Of a stretch of 64,000 bases of DNA, positions 1 through 8,471 are shown piece by piece. The notes under the pieces are model-generated. The model was not told where the DNA came from. It saw only the letters and a program-made list of their open reading frames with translations, and searched no databases. The stretch is from CAWGMT01 sp963823675. GTDB taxonomy: Bacteria > Planctomycetota > Planctomycetia > Isosphaerales > Isosphaeraceae. Location of the stretch: positions 806,001 through 870,000 of the forward strand of contig CAWGMT010000007.1 of the NCBI GenBank assembly GCA_963823675.1, read 5' to 3'. Position numbers and translations under genes: made by a program. Numbering within the stretch: the stretch's first letter is position 1; every line of letters starts with the position of its first letter.

Positions 1-2202
1 GAGGCGAAGCGGCCGAACTGGCCTTCGCGGCCTTGGTCGAGCGGCACGGACCGATGGTCCTGCGCGTCTGCCGGGGCGTGCTGAACAATCCGCATGACAG
101 CCAGGATGCGTTTCAGGCCACGTTCCTGATTCTGGTGAAGAAGGCTCGCGGCCTTTGGGTGCGCGATTCGCTGGGCCCGTGGCTCCATCAGGTTGCGCTC
201 CGCACTGCGTCGTGTGCCCGCTCAAGGGCCGCGCGACGTGAGCGGCACGAGCGGCAGGCAGCCCAGTTGAGAAAGGAGGGCTTCACGGTAGTCGACGACG
301 ATCTTGGGCGAGTTCTCCACGAAGAGATCGAAAGGCTGCCCGATCGATACCGGGCGCCGGTGGTCCTTTGCGACCTCCAGGGAGTTTCTCACGAGCAGGC
401 CGCGCGCCATCTGGGATGGCCGATCGGCACGGTCAAGAGCCGCCACTCGCGCGGCCGCGAGCGGCTGCGCGCTCGACTGGTGCGCCGAGGCCTGGCCCCG
501 AGCGCCGGGCTGATGGCCGCCGCGCTCGAGGCCGGCGATGTCAATGCGATGATTCCACCCGCCCTGGTCGATTCGACGGCCAGGGCTGCGCTCGAATTTG
601 GCAGCATTCACACGTTTCTGCGAGGATCGGCCGCGTCTCTAGCCCGGGGAGTTCTCAGGTCCATGTCCACGACCCGAATCTTGAAAAGTGCGTCAGTCCT
701 GATCGTCCTGGGCGCGACAGTCTCCGGCGCCGGCTGGCTCGCCGGGAGGGGAACGACACCCGCCATTGCGCAGGGGCAGCAAGACGTCCAGGTTCCCCGC
801 GGCGCCCAGCTCATCACCTACTCGGTCAAGCCCGGCCCGCTCTTGGTCAACGTGATCGGGCGCGGCTCCCTCGAGCCAGGGCGCACACTCGACTCCTACT
901 GCATGGTGGAAGGCTCGACGACCATCATCTCGATCAAGCCCGAAGGTTCGGCGATCAAGAAGGGCGACCTCGTTTGCCTACTTGATTCGGCCCCGCTCAA
1001 AGACCGATTGATGAACCAAGAAATCGCCGAAAAGCTAAGCGAGAACGAATATCATCGAGCCCAGTTCGCCCGCGAAACGGCCGAGCTGGCCCTGCGTGAA
1101 TATGCCGAAGGAACGCTCGGCCGCGAGCGAGACCGGCTGAATGCTGAAATCGGTCTGGCCCGGTCGGCCATCGGTAGGGCCGAGGCCAGTTCGAAGCGCG
1201 CTCGTGACGCCCAGGCACGGCTGAGGGGCGCTGTCGCAGCGAGAGGTGCAGCGAGCACGCCAGCAGACATCGCGGCCGAGCTCGATATCGAAGACCGCCG
1301 CGACGCCGCCGATCAGACCATCGAGCGCGAAAAAAAAGCTCTGGAGCACGCGGCGGCCCAGCTCGAACTGCTGGATAAATATACTTCGACGAGAACGACG
1401 CGGGAGCTGACGATCGATGTCGAGCACAAGAGGTCGGACGAGCTCGCCAAGAATGCGGCCTTGAATCTTGCAACGGCCAGAACGGCCAAGCTCAAGAGGC
1501 AGATCGAAGCATGCAAGCTCTACGCTCCAGGTGACGGGGTGCTGATTTATCCCAACGATCCGAATCGCTTGTTCCGCCGCAACCTGCCCCAGATCGAGGA
1601 AGGCGCGACTGTCCGCGAGCGACAGCAGATCTTCAGACTGTTCGACCTGAAAAGCCCGTTGCGGGTCAATGCCAAGATGCCCGAGTCGCACGTTCAACTT
1701 GCTGGCGCAGGGGATGCAGGCCCGTATTCGAGTTGACGCCTTCCCCGATCGGCTCTTAACCGGCAAAGTCATGGACGTCTCCCCGCTCCCAGACCCGCTT
1801 AACGTTTTCAGTGACAACCGGAAGGTCTACACGACCCACGTTCTGCTGCGGGACGGCATTCCGGCTCTTCGGCCGGGCATGAACGCCCAGGTCGAGATCG
1901 TTGTCAAGGAGCTCGACAACGTGCTGGCCGTGCCAGTCGCGGCGGTGCTCGCGTATGATGGCGAGCATCATCTCGCGGTGAAAAAGCCGGACGGAGGGAT
2001 CGCCTGGCGCATCGTGAAAGTCGGCGCCACCAACGACAAGTTTGTCGAGATCAAGGAGGGGCTCGAGAGCGGCGATCAGGTGGTCGTCAACCCGCTAGTG
2101 CTCATGACCGAGGACGAGAAACGGAAGAAGCTCGGCAAACCGCCCGAGTCGGCCAAAGCCGCCGGCCAGGGCCAAGGCGAAGGCCAGCCGCCGCGCTCTT
2201 AA
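1..2202 (+). CDS. ECF sigma factor fused to HlyD-type periplasmic adaptor (5' partial, frameshifted)
   Basis: The reading frame is open from the window edge, so the true start lies upstream. Counting from the TTG at 33, residues 1-70 are sigma-70 region 2 (ERHGPMVLRVCRGVL), and 95-150 are region 4 with the helix-turn-helix around GWPIGTVKSRHSRGRERL. A hydrophobic segment at about 216-238 is followed by a lipoyl/barrel-sandwich HlyD part (VEGSTTIISIKPEGSAIKKG), a long charged coiled coil (about 335-500) and a second barrel half. Near 1695-1700 the frame shifts: the first frame stops at 1736, while the adaptor continues in the next frame (ARIRVDAFPDRLLTGKVM, LRPGMNAQVEIV) to 2202. Sigma factors with long C-terminal extensions are known in Planctomycetes. 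I infer a membrane-tethered regulator; that the adaptor part faces the periplasm is inferred from the single membrane segment. Confidence 0.8.
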
Positions 2203-2304
2203 ATGGCCTTGCATGATTCGGGGAGGGCGAACCTCCGTGTGAGCCGGTTGTTTGCCTGGCTCGGACGGAGCCTCGCCCTCCCAGGATCACGAAACCCCAT
2301 TTAG
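2199..2304. repeat. ~106-bp palindromic repeat, copy A
   Basis: The ends form an imperfect inverted repeat (TTAAATGG...CCATTTAG), continuing inward as GGGAGGGCGAACCTCCG against CGGAGCCTCGCCCTCCC, with an inner GAGCC/GGCTC stem. The left end overlaps the stop codon of the sigma-HlyD gene. Related copies lie at 30587-30695 and 41119-41224, each also at a gene 3' end. Confidence 0.85.
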
Positions 2305-2349
2305 AGCCCTTACCCAATGCACTGACCGCGGCGAAGCAAATACTAACCC

Positions 2350-2613
2350 GACGCGCTAGTTTTGGTGTAGCGCTCTTTGCCGCCCAGCAGGGGCAACCAC
2401 ATGTCAGCCCAGGGCAACGCCCTGGGTAACGAGCGAAAAACGCAATGAAACTCGAGCCCTGTAAGGGCGGTACAATCGGACGGATGTTTCGCCCCTTCAG
2501 GGCTCGGGGGTCTTGATAGATATCCACGTACCCAGGGCGCTGCCCTGGGCTGGTTTGTTGCGGCCCCTTCGGGGCGAATCCGGAAAGAGCGCAACACCAA
2601 AACGCGCTAACGA
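2350..2613. repeat. ~265-bp element with terminal inverted repeats, MITE-like
   Basis: The left end GTTTTGGTGTAGCGCTCTTT (from about 2358) is matched in inverted orientation by AAAGAGCGCAACACCAAAAC near 2584-2603. Inside are two strong hairpins, CCCAGGGCAACGCCCTGGG and CCCAGGGCGCTGCCCTGGG, and a GCCCTGTAAGGGC/GCCCCTTCAGGGC pair. No credible protein is encoded. It looks like a non-autonomous palindromic element; mobility is inferred, and no clear target duplication was identified. Confidence 0.7.
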
Positions 2614-2835
2614 GGGGGACCGCCCCAACGATACCCTTGCTGGCGCGTCGGGCTGGTATGGCCGATGCGCACGGCCGCGCAGACTGTTCTCGGGAAAACG
2701 TTAATGGCAGCGCCGCTCATTCGAGAACGCCGTCGCCCAGCAAGTAACACCTTGCTCGCAATCCTCCTACGCGGCTACAGTCTGACGTGATGTCTGTCGC
2801 GAGCCGATCCCGTTAACATCCGGGGGAACATCTCG

Positions 2836-3891
2836 ATGGCCGGAACAAGGAGTCGTCTGGCGATTCTCCTCCTGCTCGCTACTGGGAACCGCGCCTCGCT
2901 TGGGGATGTACACGAAGGTGTCGAGAAATTCCCCAGTGGCGAGGCGAAAGTCTCGCTCGAGTACTTCAGACCCGCCGCCCCGGGAAAATTCCCCGCGGTC
3001 TTCCTGTTGCACGGTTCGGGTGGGCTTGATCCCGGGACAGCGTACGTGTTCCGCGAGATCGGACGCGACCTGGCCAGTCAGGGCTATGTCGTCCTGATCC
3101 CGCATTACTTCGAGCGAACGGGCCACCACGCCGGCGAAGCGTTGAAGGACAACGAGTTCCCGTCGATGATCGAGTCGGTCCACGACGCCATTGAATTCGC
3201 CGTTGCCAATGCCCCGGTCGACTCGGACCGGATCGGTATGATCGGCTACTCGATGGGTGCCTACATTGCGTTGGTCCGGAGCTCGCGCGACCCGCGGATC
3301 AAGGCGATCGTCGCCGTTTCGGCCCACCTGCCTGTCGAGTGGAAATCGAAGTTTCCCGCCCTCCTGATTCTTCTCGGCTCGGGAGACCGCAATACTCCGC
3401 CGGCCCGGCTCAAGCAATTCGAAGCGATCTTGAAGGAGCGGCAGGTGCCTTATGGAACCCACGTCTACCGCGGGATCGCCCACAACTTCGACATCCCCAC
3501 CTGGGACGATGCCAGCCGCCGCGCCGCGACCTTCTTCAACAAGTTCTTGAAGGAGACCAAAGCCAGGCGCTCGACACGCAGCCGGACATCGACCAAGGCG
3601 AACGCGCCCAGTGCGAAAGCCAAGATCGCCACGGCGCCCAAAGCCGGCGCTGCACGGCTCAAAACCGGCGACGCATCGACCAACAGCCAGAGCCCGCAGC
3701 CGAAACCCAGCGATGCCCAGCCGAAACCCGCTGGGCCGCAGCCGATATTCATTGATGCCCGGCCGACCGCCGCTATTGCGCAGCCGAAAGCCGGCGGAAC
3801 GCCGACGAAACCCGCTGATTCCAGTACGGACCGCACTCGAGTCGATCCGCCTGCCGGAGACCAAAGGGACACGTCGCCGCCTCGTTCGTAG
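2836..3891 (+). CDS. Secreted dienelactone hydrolase-family alpha/beta hydrolase
   Basis: This 351-residue protein starts with a hydrophobic N-terminus (RLAILLLLATG) that fits a signal peptide. The alpha/beta-hydrolase fold is shown by the oxyanion motif LLHGSGG (58-63), the nucleophile elbow GYSMG (Ser139), an acid at GSGDRNTP (Asp184) and the catalytic His in GIAHNF (His216). Family members cleave esters or lactones; the substrate here is unknown. The last ~110 residues are low complexity, rich in Lys, Pro, Ala and Thr with repeated AQPKPA-like units, longer than usual for this family and possibly a wall or surface linker. The ATG at 2836 is the start that preserves the signal peptide. Confidence 0.85.
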   Translation: MAGTRSRLAILLLLATGNRASLGDVHEGVEKFPSGEAKVSLEYFRPAAPGKFPAVFLLHGSGGLDPGTAYVFREIGRDLASQGYVVLIPHYFERTGHHAGEALKDNEFPSMIESVHDAIEFAVANAPVDSDRIGMIGYSMGAYIALVRSSRDPRIKAIVAVSAHLPVEWKSKFPALLILLGSGDRNTPPARLKQFEAILKERQVPYGTHVYRGIAHNFDIPTWDDASRRAATFFNKFLKETKARRSTRSRTSTKANAPSAKAKIATAPKAGAARLKTGDASTNSQSPQPKPSDAQPKPAGPQPIFIDARPTAAIAQPKAGGTPTKPADSSTDRTRVDPPAGDQRDTSPPRS

Positions 3892-4315
3892 AAAGTGAAC
3901 GTGTAGTACTTGCGTTGCACGGAATCCGCGCGCCCCGTCGTCAGAAGTCGGCTCGGTGAAATGTAGTATCCAGGGCTGTGGGACAAGCCGGACGACATCA
4001 TGGCAGGCTCGCGTGACTGAAGGTTGGCTCGCCCCACGATCGAACAAGCGAACGGCACCGTGCTCGGAAATCCGCGGCGGGCGGGGAGGACCCCGTTGAA
4101 CTCGTGGCCGCTTCGACTAAGATGCGGGCACGGGCGCCTGGCCGGGCGGGGCGGTCGAGGGCCGCTTCACTCGGTTCGGCGGAGGCACCTGTTTTTCCGA
4201 TAGATCTTCGATGTCTGCCCGCCGGTGTAGGATGAAGGAAGGGGTCGGTCGTGGCCGCGGAAAGTCGCGCGGCCGTCGGGCCGCTCCCGACCATGCCTGA
4301 AGGCCGGAGAGAGTC
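3892..4315. other. Intergenic, no gene seen
   Basis: About 420 bases without a convincing reading frame on either strand. The only clear signal is the Shine-Dalgarno-like GGAGAGAG just ahead of the ATG at 4316. Confidence 0.6.
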
Positions 4316-5152
4316 ATGCCGCCCAAAGCTGATGAGACCCAACTGGAACAAAAGGCACGGTTCATTTTCCAAGGAACCGTCGTCAAGACCAAGGCGGCAA
4401 CGATGCCGCAGGTCCCGGTGTCGCCTCGGACGGCCGTGGTCCGAGTCGACCAGATCACCCAGGCCCCGCCGGCGCTCAAGCAGTTTGCCGGTCGGGAAAT
4501 CACTGTCGAGCTTGACAAGACGAGCAAGGTCAAGGAGGGGCAACGAGCGACCTTCTACACCAACGGCTGGCTTTTTGCAGAGGGATTGGCCGTCCGCTCG
4601 ATCGGGCAAAAGCCGGTGCAACGCGTCGCTGCGGCGGCGGCGGCCATTGCATCGGCTCGGGAGCCGGCACGGGCCCAGACCGAGCGGGACCTGAAGGACC
4701 GGGTCGACGCGGCCGATGTCGTACTTAGCGGGCGCGTGTCCCAGGTCCGCCTGCCCGCCCAACCGGCCGCCGCTCGGGCCCTGGCGGCCACTGGCGAGCA
4801 CGTGCCGGAGGAGGGGCCGATCAGCGAGCACGACCCGCTCTGGCGAGAGGCTGTCATCGAGGTCGACGACGTGATCAAGGGATCCCACCAGCCGAAGACC
4901 GTGGTGGTGCGGTTCCCCTCCAGCACGGACGTCCGCTGGCACAACGTCCCCAAGTTCCATGCCGGTCAGGAGGGAATCTGGGTACTGGACAAGGATCAGA
5001 TCGGGGGAACGGCCCGCGCCGCGCTTGCGGCCACCGGGTCCGAAGAAGCCCCCGGTGCCGCGACCTACGCTACGGTCAGCCCGTTCGATTACCAGCCGCC
5101 ACAACGACTCAGCCAGTTGAAGCGGCTGGTCGAAGCAACGAAGAAGTCCTGA
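4316..5152 (+). CDS. Unknown protein with two related beta-rich repeats
   Basis: A 278-residue protein whose function I do not recognise. It has two similar halves. One begins ARFIFQGTVVKTKAAT and runs to about residue 95; the other begins DVVLSGRVSQVRLP (about 135) and runs to about 250. Each reads as a 'becomes a source of ... VxVDxV' beta segment followed by a conserved stretch on exposure or rate (FAGREITVELDK; HAGQEGIWVLDKDQ). An Ala-rich linker (VAAAAAAIASA) joins them. There is no signal peptide or membrane segment. GGAGAGAG precedes the ATG by a suitable distance. It sits between a hydrolase and a BNR protein with gaps of hundreds of bases, so no operon is implied. Confidence 0.7.
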   Translation: MPPKADETQLEQKARFIFQGTVVKTKAATMPQVPVSPRTAVVRVDQITQAPPALKQFAGREITVELDKTSKVKEGQRATFYTNGWLFAEGLAVRSIGQKPVQRVAAAAAAIASAREPARAQTERDLKDRVDAADVVLSGRVSQVRLPAQPAAARALAATGEHVPEEGPISEHDPLWREAVIEVDDVIKGSHQPKTVVVRFPSSTDVRWHNVPKFHAGQEGIWVLDKDQIGGTARAALAATGSEEAPGAATYATVSPFDYQPPQRLSQLKRLVEATKKS

Positions 5153-5322
5153 GCCGACTTGCCCTGACAGCGGCGCGGGGAGTTTCCCAGTTTCCCGGGC
5201 GACCCCGCCCAAGGCGCTCGCGCGATGGGAACTTCCGGCGTACTCCGCAAGTGCTCAGCCCACAACCGCTGCATGCCCGCGCCACGGTCCCGGCCGTGGC
5301 CGGCCCTACTGAGGAGCTGGAT

Positions 5323-7033
5323 GATGGCGACGAAGTCCAAGAGCGCGAAACGATCGAAGACCACGGCGGATAGGGCTTCCAAGACGAAGAATGCCGGGGC
5401 GAGCCCCAAGACCAAGTCGGCGAAAAAGCCCGCGCTGAAGACGAAGATGCCCGCACCGAAGGCGAAGTCGCCGGCGCCCAAGGCGAAGCGCCGCGCCCAA
5501 GGCGAAGGCGCCGCGCCCAAGGCGAAGGCGCCCGCGCCCAAGGCGAAGGCGCCCGCCCCCAGGCGCCGCCACCCGACGAAACCCAAGGCGATCGCCGCGG
5601 CGGCAGCCGTGACGCCCGTCCTGGTTGTCAACATGATCCCGAAATCCATGAGCGGCGAGCAGAATCAGGACAGCGAGCCCTGCATCGCCGTCAACCCCGC
5701 GAATGCCCAGCAGATCGCGGCCACGGCCTTCACACCGGATCCCATGGGTGGGGACATGGCGCCAATTTTCATTTCCCAGGATGGCGGGAATAACTGGATG
5801 CTCAACTCGATCGTACCGAGCGAGCAGATCACCGGCGACATCACCATTTCCTATGGCTCGACGGGGAGCTGGCTCTATGCCGGGATCCTCCGGTTCCCGG
5901 CCCCGGCGCAACAGACCCGACTGAACATTCTCCGCACTGATAACTCGCTGAGCGCCGATGCGATGTCGGTGCTGGTTGACCGGACCGGAGTCGACCAGCC
6001 GTATATCCAAGCGGCGACGGCCACTCGTAGTGCCAGCGCTGCCCAGGCTGAGGACCGTGTCTACGTCGGTCATAACGATTTCGGCGCCGGGAACGGCCAG
6101 ACGACGACCATCGAGTTCTCGCTCGACGGCCGCGAGACGACACCCACGTTCGATAAGGTGCGCCTCGAACAGCGTCCGACGGCGGGCCAGAATGGTCCGC
6201 AGAGCCGGCCGACGATCCATCCCGACGGTGTGGTCTACGCGGCGTATTACGGCTGGCGGGCGCAAATGGAAGCTGGCCGGCGAACACGCTGGTCGTGACC
6301 GCCGACGTGGTCGTCGTCCGCGACGACAACTGGGCCTCGGGCAATGCGCCCTTCACGGTTTTGACCGATCCGGGCGATAACCTACCGGGGCTGCGAGTGA
6401 CCCAGAGTGTCACTTTTCCGTTCCATAGCACGGGTCAGGGCGTTCCCGGTCAACAGCGGGTCGGCGGCGACATCGCCATCGCCGTCGACCCCACCGACAG
6501 CCAGCGGGTTTACCTCGCCTGGGGACAGAACGAACCAGCCACCTCGGTCTACTCACTGCACCTCCGGCGCTCGACTGATGGGGGAGCGTCCTGGTCGAGT
6601 GACCTTCTGCCGCCGCTCCCGATGGCGATCAATCCCTCGCTGGCCGTCAACGACCAGGGCAAGGTCGGCCTCCTCTATCAGCAACTCACCGGCACCGGTG
6701 CCGCAGAGCGCTGGGTCACACATCTGAGACGCTCCACCGACGCCATCCACTGGGACGACCTCATCCTCGCCACGGTACCGGCCAGCACGCCTTCCGTGGT
6801 CCCGCCAACCGGCTTCGACCCCTACATCGGCGACTACGATCACCTGATGGCCGTCGGTAAGGACTTTTACGGTGTCTTCAGCGCGCAAAATACGCCCGAT
6901 AAGACCAACTTCCCCAACGGCGTCGTGTTCCAGCGGAACGCCGACTTCACCACGCGCACGTTGCTCGATGTTCGACAATAGCACCGCCGTGACAGTCTCG
7001 ATCGACCCGTTCTTCTTCAAGGTGACCGAATAA
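5323..7033 (+). CDS. BNR/sialidase-like beta-propeller protein with Lys-Ala-Pro-rich N-terminus (frameshifted twice)
   Basis: The likely start is the ATG at 5323 (MATKSKSAKRSK after one Met), preceded by GAGGAGC. Residues 1-85 are a histone H1-like tract of KxPAPKAK repeats. The rest resembles exo-sialidase-like propellers: SEPCIAVNPANAQQIAATAF, FISQDGGNNWML, RRSTDGGASWSSDLL (Asp-box), and PSLAVNDQGKVGLLYQ. The first frame runs to 6298 but homology continues in another frame from about 6262 (NGSWPANTLVVTADVVVVRD). A second shift near 6974 is needed to reach the natural-looking end DNSTAVTVSIDPFFFKVTE at 7033. In the Lys-rich repeat, a short stretch RRAQGEG also looks like a local frame slip. 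No signal peptide is visible. Enzymatic activity is not established. Confidence 0.75.
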
Positions 7034-7090
7034 CCTGACAAGCTTGCATGCCGATGCCGGCGCGATCAGATTCTTTCCGCTGAATTTCTC

Positions 7091-7112
7091 CGCAAGATGC
7101 GCGCATCTTGCG
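7091..7112. terminator. Perfect 22-bp palindrome downstream of the BNR gene
   Basis: CGCAAGATGC followed by its exact complement forms a perfect inverted repeat 58 bases after the inferred BNR stop. There is no U-tract, so it is a possible but unproven terminator or stabilising hairpin. Confidence 0.4.
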
Positions 7113-7218
7113 ATCGCCGGACGGAGCCGGCTCCTACAAAAGCACGTGCTGCTGCGCCGCTGTAAATCGCCGGACGGAGCCGGCTCCTACTAAAGCACGT
7201 GCCGCTGCGCGGCTGTAG
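7113..7218. repeat. 53-bp tandem duplication
   Basis: Two nearly identical units start ATCGCCGGACGGAGCCGG at 7113 and again at 7166, each ending CACGTGCtGCTGCGCcGCTGT with only a few substitutions. It is non-coding. Confidence 0.85.
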
Positions 7219-7282
7219 GAGGGGGTTCTGCCCCCCGAGCTGTTGGTTGCAGCTATGCCGCCTTGGGCGCTGCGCAACAATA

Positions 7283-7335
7283 AGTCGCCTTTCGCGGAGC
7301 GAAAGACGACTCTTCCGGTAACTTATTTCTGCCCA
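7283..7335. repeat. Hairpin plus 25-bp dispersed sequence
   Basis: GTCGCCTTTCGC pairs with GCGAAAGACGAC (one mismatch). It is followed by a 25-base sequence at 7311-7335 (TCTTCCGGTAACTTATTTCT plus GCCCA) that recurs identically at 35845-35869. Both copies lie a few bases downstream of the stop of a small minus-strand gene. Confidence 0.75.
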
Positions 7336-7338
7336 AAC

Positions 7339-7668
7339 TTAGCGCCGTCCCCTTTTCCCGTTCCTGGGTGTGTTGGGCGCGTCGTCCTCGGGAGGTCGAG
7401 GATCCGCGATTCGGTAGGCGGCTTCGGCGCCGGAGGGGACCTCGATGACCTCCATCCAGTCCGGGTCGGACGCCCTGAGCCTCCGGAGCACGCCGGGCGC
7501 ATCGTGGGCGATCAACCTCAATTCCTCGCGCGTCAGGCCCCGGTTCCCTGCATTGAGAAGCGCGGCGACCACGCGGTATCCGACTAACGAAAGCCGCTTC
7601 TTCGCCCGGCCGAGCACGACCGGCGGCGTGTAGGGGGTATTTCCGAGCACGACTGGAGGATCGACCAT
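7339..7668 (-). CDS. Small winged-helix-like protein
   Basis: A 109-residue protein. The N-terminus carries a doubled PPVVLG motif. Residues 21-95 (RAKKRLSLVGYRVVAALL, GLTREELRLIAHDAPGVLRRL, DWMEVIEVPSGAEAAYRI) read as helix-turn-helix plus wing. Similar short proteins with PPVVLG and a DARG-like helix are, from memory, common and multicopy in Planctomycetes; their role is unknown. The C-terminus is basic (RNGKRGRR). The 25-base dispersed repeat begins four bases after the stop. The upstream 650 bases hold no recognisable partner gene. Confidence 0.65.
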   Translation of the reverse strand: MVDPPVVLGNTPYTPPVVLGRAKKRLSLVGYRVVAALLNAGNRGLTREELRLIAHDAPGVLRRLRASDPDWMEVIEVPSGAEAAYRIADPRPPEDDAPNTPRNGKRGRR

Positions 7669-8317
7669 GGGAGAGCCCTCGGAGATTCGCCCGGCCGCGC
7701 GCCATTCTCGGGCCCTATCCCGAATCGGAAGGGAAGCGGCGAACTGGGCGGCCGCAGCTCGGGCGCCGCAAATCTTGGGAGCGAACTCCCCGCGTGCACC
7801 GCTCGGGGCTGGACGATCCGTCGATGGCGATCAAGCTAAACGCCTCGATGTCGCGCGAGCAAGTGAAAGTCTGATGAAGAATTCGAGAACATCCGCACTC
7901 ACTCCGCGGATCGCGGCGGCTTCGGCATCAGGCCTCCGCGCCACCGGTCGCATCGCGCTGAGGCACGCGTCATGTTGGCGAGCCGAGCTACGGGAAAGTT
8001 CGGCAAGATCCAGCCGGCCGACGACGCCAGTTCAGGCCGGTGGCCATGACCGTGATGAAAAAAGACAACGCCGATGGTCGCCTATTTTGGCTCATCTGCC
8101 GAAGGCGCGTGCTCCCGAGTCAGGCCGCTCGTCGAGGACCGCAAGCCCGATCCTCATGCTCTCATTGGTACTTAAGGGACGTCTCGGGCGATTACGGGGG
8201 CTCGATCCGTCGGTCTTAATATTATCTACGCATTCTCAAAAAGGATCATGAGAATTCCGAGAAGAGTCTTCACATTCCAAAATACGGTGAGCGATTAAGA
8301 ACCTGAAAGTATTTTTG
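7669..8317. other. Gene-free stretch, possibly degraded sequence
   Basis: A plus-strand frame of 194 codons spans 7667-8251, but its protein is compositionally poor (Arg/Ala/Ser-rich, no motif). Short in-frame pieces such as LDDPSMAIKLNASMSREQVKV (ending 7873) are too short to name. The last ~100 bases become AT-rich, ahead of a promoter-like pair. Confidence 0.45.
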
Positions 8318-8346
8318 TTTACTTCCTGCTTTCGTCACTCTAATAT
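8318..8346 (+). promoter_or_regulatory. Sigma-70-like promoter for the 8.5-kb surface-protein gene
   Basis: TTTACT at 8318-8323 and TAATAT at 8341-8346 are separated by 17 bases within an AT-rich leader, about 125 bases upstream of the ATG at 8472. It is a sequence match only. Confidence 0.4.
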
Positions 8347-8471
8347 CATCTTCCCGAGCTACACTCTGCCCGTTGCCCGGCGATCCGGGTGACTGGGCGG
8401 TCCGCTCTGCGGTGGATGCCCCGCATCTGCTCTCTCTGGGTCTGCTCTGTGAACAGGCACCTTTGGAGGAA

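Noticed and set aside
2767..4047. 426-codon minus-strand frame over the hydrolase gene
   Set aside because: Antisense shadow; the plus strand holds an intact catalytic triad.
7667..8251. 194-codon plus-strand frame
   Set aside because: No motif, Arg/Ser/Ala-rich composition typical of chance frames in high-GC DNA, and no ribosome site.
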